64,000 bases of DNA from Lumbricus terrestris (Eukaryota > Annelida > Clitellata > Crassiclitellata > Lumbricidae): the NCBI GenBank assembly GCA_949752735.1, contig OX457051.1, forward strand, positions 1,364,501 to 1,428,500, read 5' to 3'. Of this stretch, positions 11,901-23,900 are shown piece by piece (the stretch's first letter is position 1; each line of letters opens with the position of its first letter). Position numbers and translations under genes: made by a program. The notes below the pieces were generated by a model. It had not been told where the DNA came from and did not search any database. It saw only the letters and a list, made by a program, of their open reading frames with translations.

Positions 11901-14900
11901 TTAAAGGAATTAAGATTAGGGTTGCTACGAATATTTTGAGGAATTCTATTCCACTCCATTGGACCTGTGCATTTAATCGAAAATTTCCTAGAGTTAGTAC
12001 GAGCAGGTGCACTTCTGTATGAGTCAAGGTTTCTCGTGTTGTAGGAGTGGATGTCCGAAGCTAGATTAAAGAAGTTGGCATGGGAAACAGGCAGTGTGTT
12101 ATAAGTATAAAGGTGCATAAATTCACACATCTGTAGTTGTTTAATTTGTAAGACTTTTAGGATCCCAAGTTGAATAAATAGGTGTTCTGAGTGTGAGTTA
12201 TAAGGGGACCCAGCTATTATTCTAACGATTCTTTTCTGCAAAACGATAATTCTCTTGAACCGAGAGTTATAGTTTGATGCCCATATCATGTTGCAGTAGG
12301 ATAAATACGGGTAGACCATAGAATAGTATAAGGCAAGCAGAATACTTCTAGGCAGCAGGTAGGATATTCTTTTTATTATTCCTAAATTCTTAGCTAATTT
12401 TAGAGCAATGTGTTCTATGTGTCTGTTCCAGGTCAAATATTGGTCCACATAGACACCAAGAAATTTTACCTCTTTTACTTGAGGAATGTTAACATTGTCT
12501 ATGTTGACCTTACTTGTTAAATTAGGAATTGTTTTCCTATGAGAACAGAAGAGAATGTAGTAAGTCTTTGTCAAGTTGAGGGATAGTTTGTTAGCTCTAA
12601 ACCACTCTGATACATGCACAAGATTTTCATTAAGGATCCGAAATAACTCATCATAGGACTTGTGAGAGACGAAGATATTCGAGTCGTCAGCAAAAAGAAC
12701 AAAGTGTAGGATAGAGGACACCCAGGTCACAGACATTTGTCACTAGAGTAAAGTGAGGAAAGTGTTTGGTATGTAAAAGTAAAACAAGCTCAATAAGGTG
12801 TTGACGAGTGCCCAACCAGATCAACTGAGTCTTGGAAGAGTTGAGCGAAAGACGATTTGAGGACATCCAACAATTGAGATCAGCAGAAAGATATTCAATA
12901 GACTGACGGAGAGCAAGTTATTGGGAAGAGGAGCCATGAACAAAAGTTTGGACATTATCAGAATAGAGGTGACCAGAGACTGAGTGTTTGGTAAAGCGAA
13001 GAGGAATATAAGCTGTAAGCAAGATATAAAGAAGTGGACCTAGTAGGCTACGGATCCTTGAGGAACTCCAAATTTAACAGGAACCCATGAGGTGCGAGAA
13101 TCATGTAGTATAACCATTTGGGTACGGTCAGTAAGATATGAACGAAACCACAGAAGAGGAAGGCCACTAAGACGCAACAATCGCTCCAATTTCTATTTCT
13201 ATTAATAATTATCGAATTTCTATTTATTATTATTATTGTTATTATTAAATTGCTCATCTTAATTTTAATTAATAATAATTATTGTTAATGAGACATTTAG
13301 TCTTTGAAACTTTCGAGCAGTGTAACTGTCAGGTTCCACAATCACTGACGATTTCTCCAGTCTCTTCTTACTGTTCTGTAGCGCAGCCTAGCCCTAACCT
13401 ATTCCCTGTATGACGGTATCTAAGGCTAGTGTATAAGTTTCTAAAATTCTTAACTTGTTCACTTACAACCAAGATCTGTTTCTTGTATTTTCTTCTCCGT
13501 TTTAATATTCGCAAATAACACAACAATGCATCAACGACGACAAGCGATTCAATTCTGTGACAGCAACGCAACCTTAATATCTTACTGCTCTCTAAAGTTT
13601 TCAACACACACTCCACTGTTCTCTAAAACGTCTTACACTACTAGCACTCCTTCAACAACTTATCTCACTGTCTGGGCGTACACTCTTCCCTCTGCCGCTC
13701 TGTCCTTCTCTCTGCCTCTATCCGTCTGTCTGTCTGTCTGTCTGTTTCTCTCTCTCGCGCTCTCCGGCGACGGTCGGCCGAGCCGCGCCAACTTTCCCGC
13801 CAGTCTGCCACCTGCAAGTCTGTCTGTCCGTACGCTTAACAATTAGCTGACCTTGAGCTGGTCTATTCGTACGCTCACCCCTTAGCTGACCACATACACT
13901 ATACAAAATTAGCTCACATTACCTCCCTCCTTTCTTTTAAAGAGAGCTAATTATCTATAAAAATTAGCGAACGTATCTTAACTAAACAATGCAAATAGTC
14001 CATAACATAATACATCATAAAATATCTTACACTACAATCTAGACAGACAATCGGCTACTACATTCAATTTACCTTTCTTATAGTTCAATAGAATGTCAAA
14101 ATTTTGCAATGATAAAGACCATCTGACTAATTTAGCAGATTTCGACATTGATTCAGTCAAATAAACTAAAGGATTATGGTCTGTAAACACATTGATTTTA
14201 GAACCAATAAGAATTTCTTTCAACTTGTTTAAAGCCCATATGATTGCATAGGCTTCCTTCTCAATCGTCGCCCATCTCCTCTGGGTATCTGTCAGCTTCT
14301 GACTGATAAATGAAACGGGACGTTCTATCCCTTCCTCGTCCACCTGAGACAGAACAGCTCCCACAGCAAAATCACTGCTATCACAGTACAAATTAAATGG
14401 TTTCCCAACCTCAAACATATATAGAATCACATTTGACAAGACAATCTGTTTAAGGGAATCAAAGGCTTTCTGATGTGCATCAGTCCAAACAATGTTCTCA
14501 GGTACTTTCTTGCTGGTTAAGTCTGTCAATGGTTTAGCAATTTCAGCAAAATTACAAATAAACTGTCTGTAAAACCCCAAAAATCCTAAGACTTGCTTCA
14601 CTTCCTTCCTGGTTTCAGGTTTCTTCAAATTAATTAAACTGTCAATCCTGTCTGGATTCATCATCTTCTTCCCTGATCCTATAAGGTGACCGATGAACTT
14701 CACCTCACTCTTACCAAACACACATTTCTTCAAGTTCAATGTTACATTATGCAGTCTTATTTGTTTCAAAAATAAATCCAAATGTCTCAAATGAATGTCC
14801 CAATCATTAGAATGCACTGCAATGTCATCAACATAAGGTTCAGTAAAATCATGAATCGGTTGCAAAATCATATTTATCGCTTTTACAAAAGTCCGTCCAG

Positions 14901-17900
14901 AGTTAATCATTCCAAAAGGAACACGCGTAAATTCGTACAGTCCATTATGTGTAACAAACGCAGTCTTCCATTGGTCACTCTTTTTCACAGGACAAGTCCA
15001 ATAGGCGCTGCGACAGTCCATAACAGAAATGAACTTGGATTTTCCGACTTTGCTCAAGACATCGTTGACGATTGGCATAGGATATCTGCAGTTCTCAGTA
15101 AAAGAGTTAATGTATCTGTAGTCACAAGCCAATCTCAAGGATCCATCCTTCTTTTTGACAATGACAAGTGGACTTGCCATTCTGCTTGACGATGGTTGGA
15201 TGATGTTTTCTTTCAGCATCTCTTGTATTTGTTTTTCCACTTCTGCTCGGTATATTAGTGGTATTCGATATGCCATGAATTCCTTTTCTCGAAAGTCTGG
15301 TCTCAGCACCACTTCGTGTTCTACTAATGTACATAGTCCAGGTTTATCTGAAAATCTGTCTGCATATCGATTCAGTACATCAAGTAATTGTTTCTGCTGT
15401 TCGCTCGTCAGATGTCCAATTTGTTCGTAATCCAATTGGAGTGACTTCTGTTTTGTCTCTGAATAGTCTTCCTTCAACGGTATTTCTACCACTGATCCAA
15501 ATTCGTCATCCTCTTCCACGATCAGACCACAAGACAATGTTCTCGTAATGAACTTCCTCATCTTGTTGGCATGAATAATCCGTCGACCGTTTTCGTTCAT
15601 GTCCACCAGATACGAATATTTGGATCTTCTTTGCAAGACCGTGCATGGACCATGCCATCGCGAGATCAATTTATTGGTTGACGTTGGATACAGCACGATG
15701 ACGTTTTCTCCTGGTTCGAATTCTTTATCTTTTGCTCTTTTGTTATATTGACTGGCGTATTGTTTTTGCTTTTCTTCAGCACAGCTCTCAGCGAATGTCA
15801 AGGCCTTTTCCATGTCTGCTCTTAAATTCTTCAGGTACTTTGCCGGTTGCACTCCAATGTTCGGTGGTAGATTTATTTCTTTGGTCCAGCTTTCTTTAAG
15901 AATGGTTAGTGGCCCTCTCGGCAACTTTCCATAGACTAGTAGATACGGTGCCACTCCGGTAGTTGCATTAGGCACTTCTCTCAATGCCCAGACTGTAAAT
16001 GGAATAATTTTATGCCACTGTCTCGGATTTTCCACAATGACATGATGAATCATCTTCTTGAACGTTTGATTCCATCTCTCCACCAATCCTGCCGCTTCTG
16101 GATGCCCTGGCGAATCGAATCGAGGACAACACCCCATCAGTTTCAGAAATTCTCTTGTTAGACTGGCTGTAAAATTCGTCCCTCTATCACTCGTTATCAC
16201 TGACGGAACTCCCACATCCATGAACAGCTTCATCAAAGCTTCGCATACAGCCTTAGCAGTCAATGATTTCATCAAGAATATTGTCGGCCATCTTGTACAT
16301 GAGTCCACGATGCACAGGCAATACTTATGCCCTGCTGCTGACGTCGGTTCGATTGGTCTACGACGTCCATGGTCATTCTTCTGAACGGCACATCCTCCCT
16401 TGGTATTGGTGTAATCGGCACTCGATCCATCACCAAACTTCGTGCTTTCAACTGACACTTCTCACAGGACTTGCAGAATTTCACCACATCTCTACGCATT
16501 CTTGGCCACACAAAGGACAACTTGATACGTTCCCTTGTCTTCTCTTCTCCCAAGTGTCCGCCAAATACTGACTCGTGCGCCAATTCCATCACCTGAATTC
16601 TTCTTTCCTTCGGCAACACCAACTGATACACCAACTGATCCAACATTTGATGCTTCTTATACATCAAACCATTCACCACACAAAACTCTGATCCTTTGTC
16701 TTCAACTATCCTCCACCACGACCTCAGTGACTCGTCATTTCTCTGTTGCTCTTCAAACTTCTTCGCGTCTGCCAATTGTCTTTCATCACTTGTGTTCTCG
16801 GCAAACAAATCTCTCATACTCGTGTCCATTTCACCATCACTCCAAAAATCATCATAATCATCACGCTCACATGCAACCATCTCTTCTTCAATTTCATTGT
16901 TCCCGGATGTTACTCCTTCTTCTTCTTCTTGAACGCTTTGTTCATCATCGCTTTCGGTGTCCTCATCTAGCAAACTTTCATTTGACTTTTCCTCTTCTCC
17001 TTCTTCCACTTCTCTTCTCCGACTCTGTGCTCTTGTAGTCACATTCGCTTGCAATTCTCCTTGCAATACACTCACTGGTGGAACCTCTTTCAGTTCTGCG
17101 ATTATCTCTGGATGCAGCAAGAACTTTTCTTTGTTATCTTTGCACAAGACTGCCGGAATGCTGGCACACACCAAGGTTAAATATGGTGCGATATTTACTC
17201 CCTTGTCTTTCAGATCTCCTCCTTCGTTATGACAACTCATCCGCACTTCTATTTTCACCAACTTAGCTGGAATGGGTTCTCCAGCCACACATTGCAAATG
17301 TACTCTACCAATTTCTTCCACTGTCGCTCCTTTCAACAATTCCTCATTGATTACTGGAATCTCAGTACCAGAGTCAATCAGCGCTTTGACTTGCACAGGC
17401 TGACAACTGTCATCATTTCCACGTATCTCTACATTGACATGCTGTAGTAATGACTTCTTTGTACGTTGACACTCATCTTTGCTTTCAGTTTCTCGACCAG
17501 TATCTTTGATGGGAGCAGAATTTACTATTTCTCTCTGTATAGCACATTGAGGCGTGCACTTCATTACTGACTTCACTTCCGTTTCGCGGTTGTCTTGTTC
17601 TTCCGGCTGATTCGGTGCATTCATTACTTGGATCTGATTTACTCTGAGATTTTCTGCACTTCGAGTAAATCTATTTCTCAGATTTGTCATTCTTGGTGGT
17701 ACTCGACAATCCTTTATCAGATGTTTGTCTGACTGACAATTATGGCAACGTTTCTTACCAATCCCTCTCTGTTCAGTGCTCTCCCGCCTGTAATTGTACG
17801 CTGCATTGTTTTCTCTTTGGCGTCCCATCACTGGAATTCGACTGTATATTTGTCTGTCACCCGTTGCTTCTCTTCTATCTTGACTAAACTGTCTTCCAGG

Positions 17901-20900
17901 AGCACCATCATTCCTTGCTTCATTACTTCTGGCTTGGTTTCCTGTTTCTTTGTTATTACTATTCCACCTGGGTTGCTTCGAACTATTACCCCATGCTTCA
18001 TATTTCGGTTTGTCTTGAAACATTAGACCAATTCGATTGTTCACGTGTATGTCTGCGAGTTCTGCAACATTACTAGCTTCGAAGCATTCAGTACCCTCTT
18101 TTGCTAGTACGAACTGTAGTGGACCCGGTGGTAGACATTCTTTCAACTTATCCGCCACCAACAGATCAAATAACTTCTCATAGTCTTTGCCCACTCGTCT
18201 ACTTCTGACATAATAGTTCAACAGATTCTTCAATCTTGCTGTAAACATAGTGTATGTCTCTTCTGCCGTTTTCTTCGCTTCTCCAAATCGTGATCGATAT
18301 TCTCTCGCTGTCAATTTGAATTCTTTCAGTAAATGTTCTTTCACTATGTCGTAATCGTCTAGATCATCAAAAGACAATCGGTTCAACACCGTTCTCGCTC
18401 TTGGCGTCATTAGTGGCAACAGCAATTTGACCCAAAACTGCTTTTCCACCGTAAAACTGTTGAATGCATTCTCAACTGTCTCAAAATATAATGGCACCTC
18501 CATCATATCATACGGCATCTTTGGTAACACGTGTTTCATTGCATCACCTATCTTTTTAATCTTGGACACCATTGTCTCACTTTCTCGAATCCTGTTTCGT
18601 TCTGACTCTTCACGGCTTCTTCTTTCGTCTTCATTTCGTTCTCTCAGTCTATTTTGATCTTCTACCCTACGCAGTTCTTCTTGTTCTATCTTTTGCTGCA
18701 ACAATTCTAACTGCTTTCTGCGTTCCTCCTTTTCTATAGCCATTTCTCGGAGCTGAGCTTCCTTCAAAGCGAGTTTCTTTTGTTCCAATTGTACTTGTTC
18801 TTCCCTTTCTCTTTCCGCTTTTTCCAAACTTTCTTTCTCCATTTTCAATTCTTCCTGTCGAATCTCTTCGGCTCTTTCCAATTCTACCAAACGCATGGCT
18901 TCTTTGTCTTCCTCGCGAGCCTTTTGCTCTTCAATCTGCTGCTTTCGTATTTCTTCATCACTTTTCCTTGCTCTCTCGTATTCTATCATTAGTTCCATCC
19001 TTCTTTGTTCTGCTTCGTCACGATCTCTTTTCAGTTGTTCTAACTGAAGCTGGAACTGCTGCTTCTGTATCTCTATCTCTTCTTGCCTCAACCTTTCTGC
19101 TTTTTCCACTCTTTCTTTATCTTCTCGTCTCCGTTGCTCCTCTTTCTCTTTATCTTCTCGTCTCCGTTGCTCCTCTTTCTCTTCTCGTCTCCGTTGCTCC
19201 TCTTTCTCTTTATCTTCTCGTCTCCGTTGCTCCTCTTTCTCTTCTCGTCTCCGTTGCTCCTCTTTCTCTTTATCTTCTCGTCTCCGTTGCTCCTCTTTCT
19301 CTTCTTGTTTCCGTTCTTTATCCTCTTGTCTCCGCTGCTCCTCTTTCTCTTTCTCTTCTTGTTTCCGTTGCTCCTCCTTCTCTTTATCCTCTCGTCTCCG
19401 TTGCTCCTCTTTCTCTTTCTCTTCTTGTTTCCGTTGCTCCTCCTTCTCTTTCTCTTCCTGTTTCCGTTCTTTCTCCTCCTGTCTCCGCTGCTCTTCTTTC
19501 TCTTTCTCCTCTTGTCTGCGTTTCTCCTCTTCTTGTCTCCGTTGCTCCTCTCTCATCATCATAAATTGCATCAACGCCTCCATAGACATAGCCTGTGGTT
19601 TCTCCTCAACACCAACTACAGCGCCTTTCTCTTCAGCTTCCTTTTTTAACCACACCTCTGCTAGAGCTCTCATCAAATTTTCCCTTGACATCTCTTCGAC
19701 TTCTTCCACGTCTAGACCGGCTTCGATTAATAATTTTATTAGTCGATCAGAAGACATCTTCTTAATACTAGCTTGCTTTTGTTCTGTAAGTTTCTCCATC
19801 TTACTTCCTTACTTTAGTGATTTGCGTGAAGAAAATCGAGGGAGTGGCTATGCTTTCTGCAATTGGTTGACTGTAATTTCAATTACTTGTTTATTCCAGG
19901 AGCGAGTTTTGTATACCTCTCTCTGGCGTTGTGTTGTCGTAGTGTCGTTCGTATGCCCGTTGTATCTTCTCACCAGTTGTTCGGATGCTCGGACTGCTTC
20001 TCCGGTTGTTCAGATGCTCACTCTCCTTCTCCCGTGTGGTCGGCGTCTCGTAAGGCTTCAAAATCCACTGTCCGTAGCTTGGATACGACTATCCCAACGT
20101 TCGTTGCTTGACTTCGCAATTCACCGTTCGTAAACCTGGATACAATATCCCGACGTCCGTTGCTTGACTTCGTATTCCACCGTCCGTTGCCTGAACTCGA
20201 TATCCCACCGTTCGTTGCCTGAATTCGAGTCCCACCGCTGTCACCAAATGTCAAGGTTCCACAATCACTGACGATTTCTCCAGTCTCTTCTTACTGTTCT
20301 GTAGCGCAGCCTAGCCCTAACCTATTCCCTGTATGACGGTATCTAAGGCTAGTGTATAAGTTTCTAAAATTCTTAACTTGTTCACTTACAACCAAGATCT
20401 GTTTCTTGTATTTTCTTCTCCGTTTTAATATTCGCAAATAACACAACAATTCATCAACGACGACAAGCGATTCAATTCTGTGACAGCAACGCAACCTTAA
20501 TATCTTACTGCTCTCTAAAGTTTTCAACACACACTCCACTGTTCTCTAAAACGTCTTACACTACTAGCACTCCTTCAACAACTTATCTCACTGTCTGGGC
20601 GTACACTCTTCCCTCTGCCGCTCTGTCCTTCTCTCTGCCTCTATCCGTCTGTCTGTCTGTCTGTTTCTCTCTCTCGCGCTCTCCGGCGACGGTCGGCCGA
20701 GCCGCGCCAACTTTCCCGCCAGTCTGCCACCTGCAAGTCTGTCTGTCCGTACGCTTAACAATTAGCTGACCTTGAGCTGGTCTATTCGTACGCTCACCCC
20801 TTAGCTGACCACATACACTATACAAAATTAGCTCACAGTAACATTTTATTTTTGCGGTATAATTTAAGAAAATTGCAGTTCACGCATGACTGTCGTTCAT

Positions 20901-23900
20901 ATAAATAAAATATTGTGTATATTTTAAACATGTATTGTCAAATTATACTATAATTCACATACTTGGCAATAAATTCACTATGAAAATATGAATTATAATT
21001 ACGCGCAAAAAATAAGTCAATAATAGACCTACATGTGTAAATCTCAATTGATTTTTCGTAGCAATCGTTATGTAACGCTGGGGAGCGTGGTTGGGTGGGT
21101 CAAGAAAAACGTTACGAAGCGTTCCAGGGTGGGTGGGTCGAAAACGGTCATTTTTGGCGTTACGTAATTATGCAGTGACCCCTAAGGATCATTGCCAAAT
21201 CGTCCATGAAGTCAACACACACTACGCCATTGCATTTACAACTGCACACGCACCTCTTTAAAACTGCACGCCTACCTCTTTAAGATCTCCCAAACAAAAC
21301 ACGCCTGAAAGCAACAGTAGTAGCCTATATCTGAGACGTTTCAAAGCAGAATTACCATAATAAGCAGGTCTATCGCGCTGATCTTTGTAGGTTGCTCTTC
21401 ATGATCCCTACGATGAGCCTATTGTGCAGGATCTAGGATTCAGAGTCGGAATCGGTGTTTCAACGTCCGTCCCATTTTCGCTTAGAAATGTAAGTTGAAC
21501 GTCATCAGCAAAGTACATTGGTCGATTTGTATGTATGTCTATTCCTTTCGCGTAGGGTGGCTAAAACTGAGTGGACATTTCTTTTGGCATAAAATAATGC
21601 CGAATTATATGTTACTGAGTAGTGTACTAAAACAATTAGCTAAGTGGTACATTGAAGTTCGGATTAACATGCAGTTATTTGATAATGCTTTAGGTTTTCA
21701 ATTAAATTGATGGAGAAGCATCTATGGTAACGGAGTGAACATTTCTTCGGTGTCTTGAAATTCTGGAATGTTTTCGAAAGATCTTAGCCTAACAGATATT
21801 TTTTACTCTTTTGTGTGTTAGGATGGAATTACATTTTCTTTCGTGTATCGTCATAACTATACGTGCTTGAAACATGGCCATTAAGTTTTGTGAACTTGTA
21901 TTGTTGAATAAAATTGGGCGTAACGCAGTGGACAATTCTTTTTGCATAACAAAATTCCGCACAACGTGTTAACTACCGAGTTGATATTACAAGTTTACTG
22001 AAATTCTAGACAAGTGATGCAATGGAATTTCGATTTTACACGCAATTATTTGATGTCGCTTTAGTTTTTCAATAAAATTCATGGAGAAGAAAGTTTGGTA
22101 GCAGAGTGGACATTGCTACTTTATGTGCTGTAAAAATGTTTTGCGAAAAAACCATGGAGCAGAATAATTCGCACCATATAGGCAGGGCGCTACACAGATA
22201 GTCTTTCATGTACAACTCGACTGGTTGACGAGCAGCCCGTTGACGAACCGTCCGCATGACGAATCGTCCGTGGACGAAACGTCCTCTGACGAATCGTCCA
22301 CTTGACGAACAGTCCATGACGAACAGTCCGTGACGAATCGTCCTTGGACGAAACGTCCGCGAATCAGCAAAGTGATAGGCCTTCAACTCTTTAAAGAGCT
22401 AATTGAACAAAATTTAATAAACTCCCAAGAAAACTCCTCAGAGAACCTTGCCTTATTAGTCTCATTTCTTCCGGACTCAAGCCGTGTTGCGACTGCATGG
22501 TTAACTTGATTCATATTAATGAATAATTATATTAATGAATAATATGTGTATGCAATTCTTTCGTAATATCGCTGCGTGCTCATGAGGCATCTATTTTCAC
22601 AGTTCTTGTTGAATGACTTAGCCTACTATGTTAAATACCAGTTGTGTTGTACTGTTCTGTTTATTTTGTTTATTGTGGGAACAATAAATAATTTTGAATT
22701 CGAATTTGAATCATGAGGCATAATATTTTTCGAGGACAGGGGACACAATCATGCTGTTCCAAAACTATTCGTTTGACATAATTATTTGCATTTCTTTCTT
22801 AGTTCTGATGATGCTCTTTGACTTGGCTGAAGAATGCGTTGCAGGCTAATGCTTTATTTCAAATGAAATCAAATTATTATATGACTATTTATCCCAGTTT
22901 TAATTATAATTTTACTCCAATTCCGAAAAAGTTAATACAGTTGGCCTATTATGGTTTAAATGGTTTGTTCGATATTTGTAGCTCTCGATGTTGCCTTCAC
23001 CGTTTGGCGATTGTCGTGATTGGAGAAACTACACGTATCAGAAGTGCACCATGCAATGCTTGGATAAATTTATATTTTCCACTTGCAATTGTATGACGAT
23101 TCAGTTCAAAGGTATCGGTTATGCCAGAATCTCACACTTTTAAGTTAATACAATTAGTAATTATTATGGTCGAGCACGTTTACAGTATATACACCGTGGT
23201 TCAAAAAGTAAGCCAAACTGTTTTTCATATACTCCAACACCTGATTATTAATCGTTCTAAATTTTCCCAATATATAGAGAATTGAACCAAGAATATGATT
23301 CCAAAATATCATTTAATAAATTTGAACGGATAGAAGGATATGAATCTTTCAAAGTTCTTCATCTACCGACATTTCAGTTTACAAGCAATTTTCGTTTGGG
23401 TTTTGTAACAGAGTACTTCAAACATGAAAAAAGTCCTTAATATGTTTGTGAAGAAACTTTGGGTAGTTATTGTTTGATTATTTACATAAAGAAGATGTTA
23501 TAGACGACAGGATTTAAATCTGGACTGTTCGGATGCCATAATGTGGGATAAATGAAGTATGGTGTCTCTCTTGTTAGCATTTCGATGGCTTATCTGGCTC
23601 TGTGGTCTGGCACTGTTGCGAAGAAAAAGAAAATAAACTTCTATTGCTATAGTCTATAGATTTCTGATAACAGGTGGAAGATGTTGTGACAGCAGAACAT
23701 TGCGATAATATACTCCGTTAATTATTACTCCAGGATCACTGAAGACCAAAATTGGGAACTATCAAGCGTCGAAACCGCAACGAACACTATAACAGACTCG
23801 CGGAAAACTGAAATTTAGGGAGATGAATTTGAAATATTCATATCTTTCTATCCGTTAAAATTTATGACAGGATATTTTGGAATCCTATTCTTGGTTCAAT

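Larger units (their letters stand above)
13327..20837 (-). mobile_element. Gmr1-like Ty3/gypsy LTR retrotransposon
   Basis: This is a complete element on the - strand in intron 4 of channel copy 1: LTRs of 592 and 589 bp, 5-bp target duplication GTAAC (13322-13326, 20838-20842), primer-binding site, polypurine tract, and gag-pol in two frames. Domain order is gag, protease, integrase, reverse transcriptase, RNase H. Integrase before RT is the Ty1/copia-like order known in the Gmr1 group of Ty3/gypsy elements. The LTRs differ only at about three places, so insertion was recent. A one-base shift inside integrase separates the two frames. Confidence 0.95.

Noticed and set aside
16272..16458. Programmed frameshift between the two retroelement frames
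   Set aside because: The shift is inside the integrase core and no slippery heptamer is evident; a one-base loss is simpler.
18968..19649. Open frames of Leu/Ser/Phe-rich proteins on the + strand
   Set aside because: They are the antisense of the coiled-coil repeats of Gag; composition artefact.
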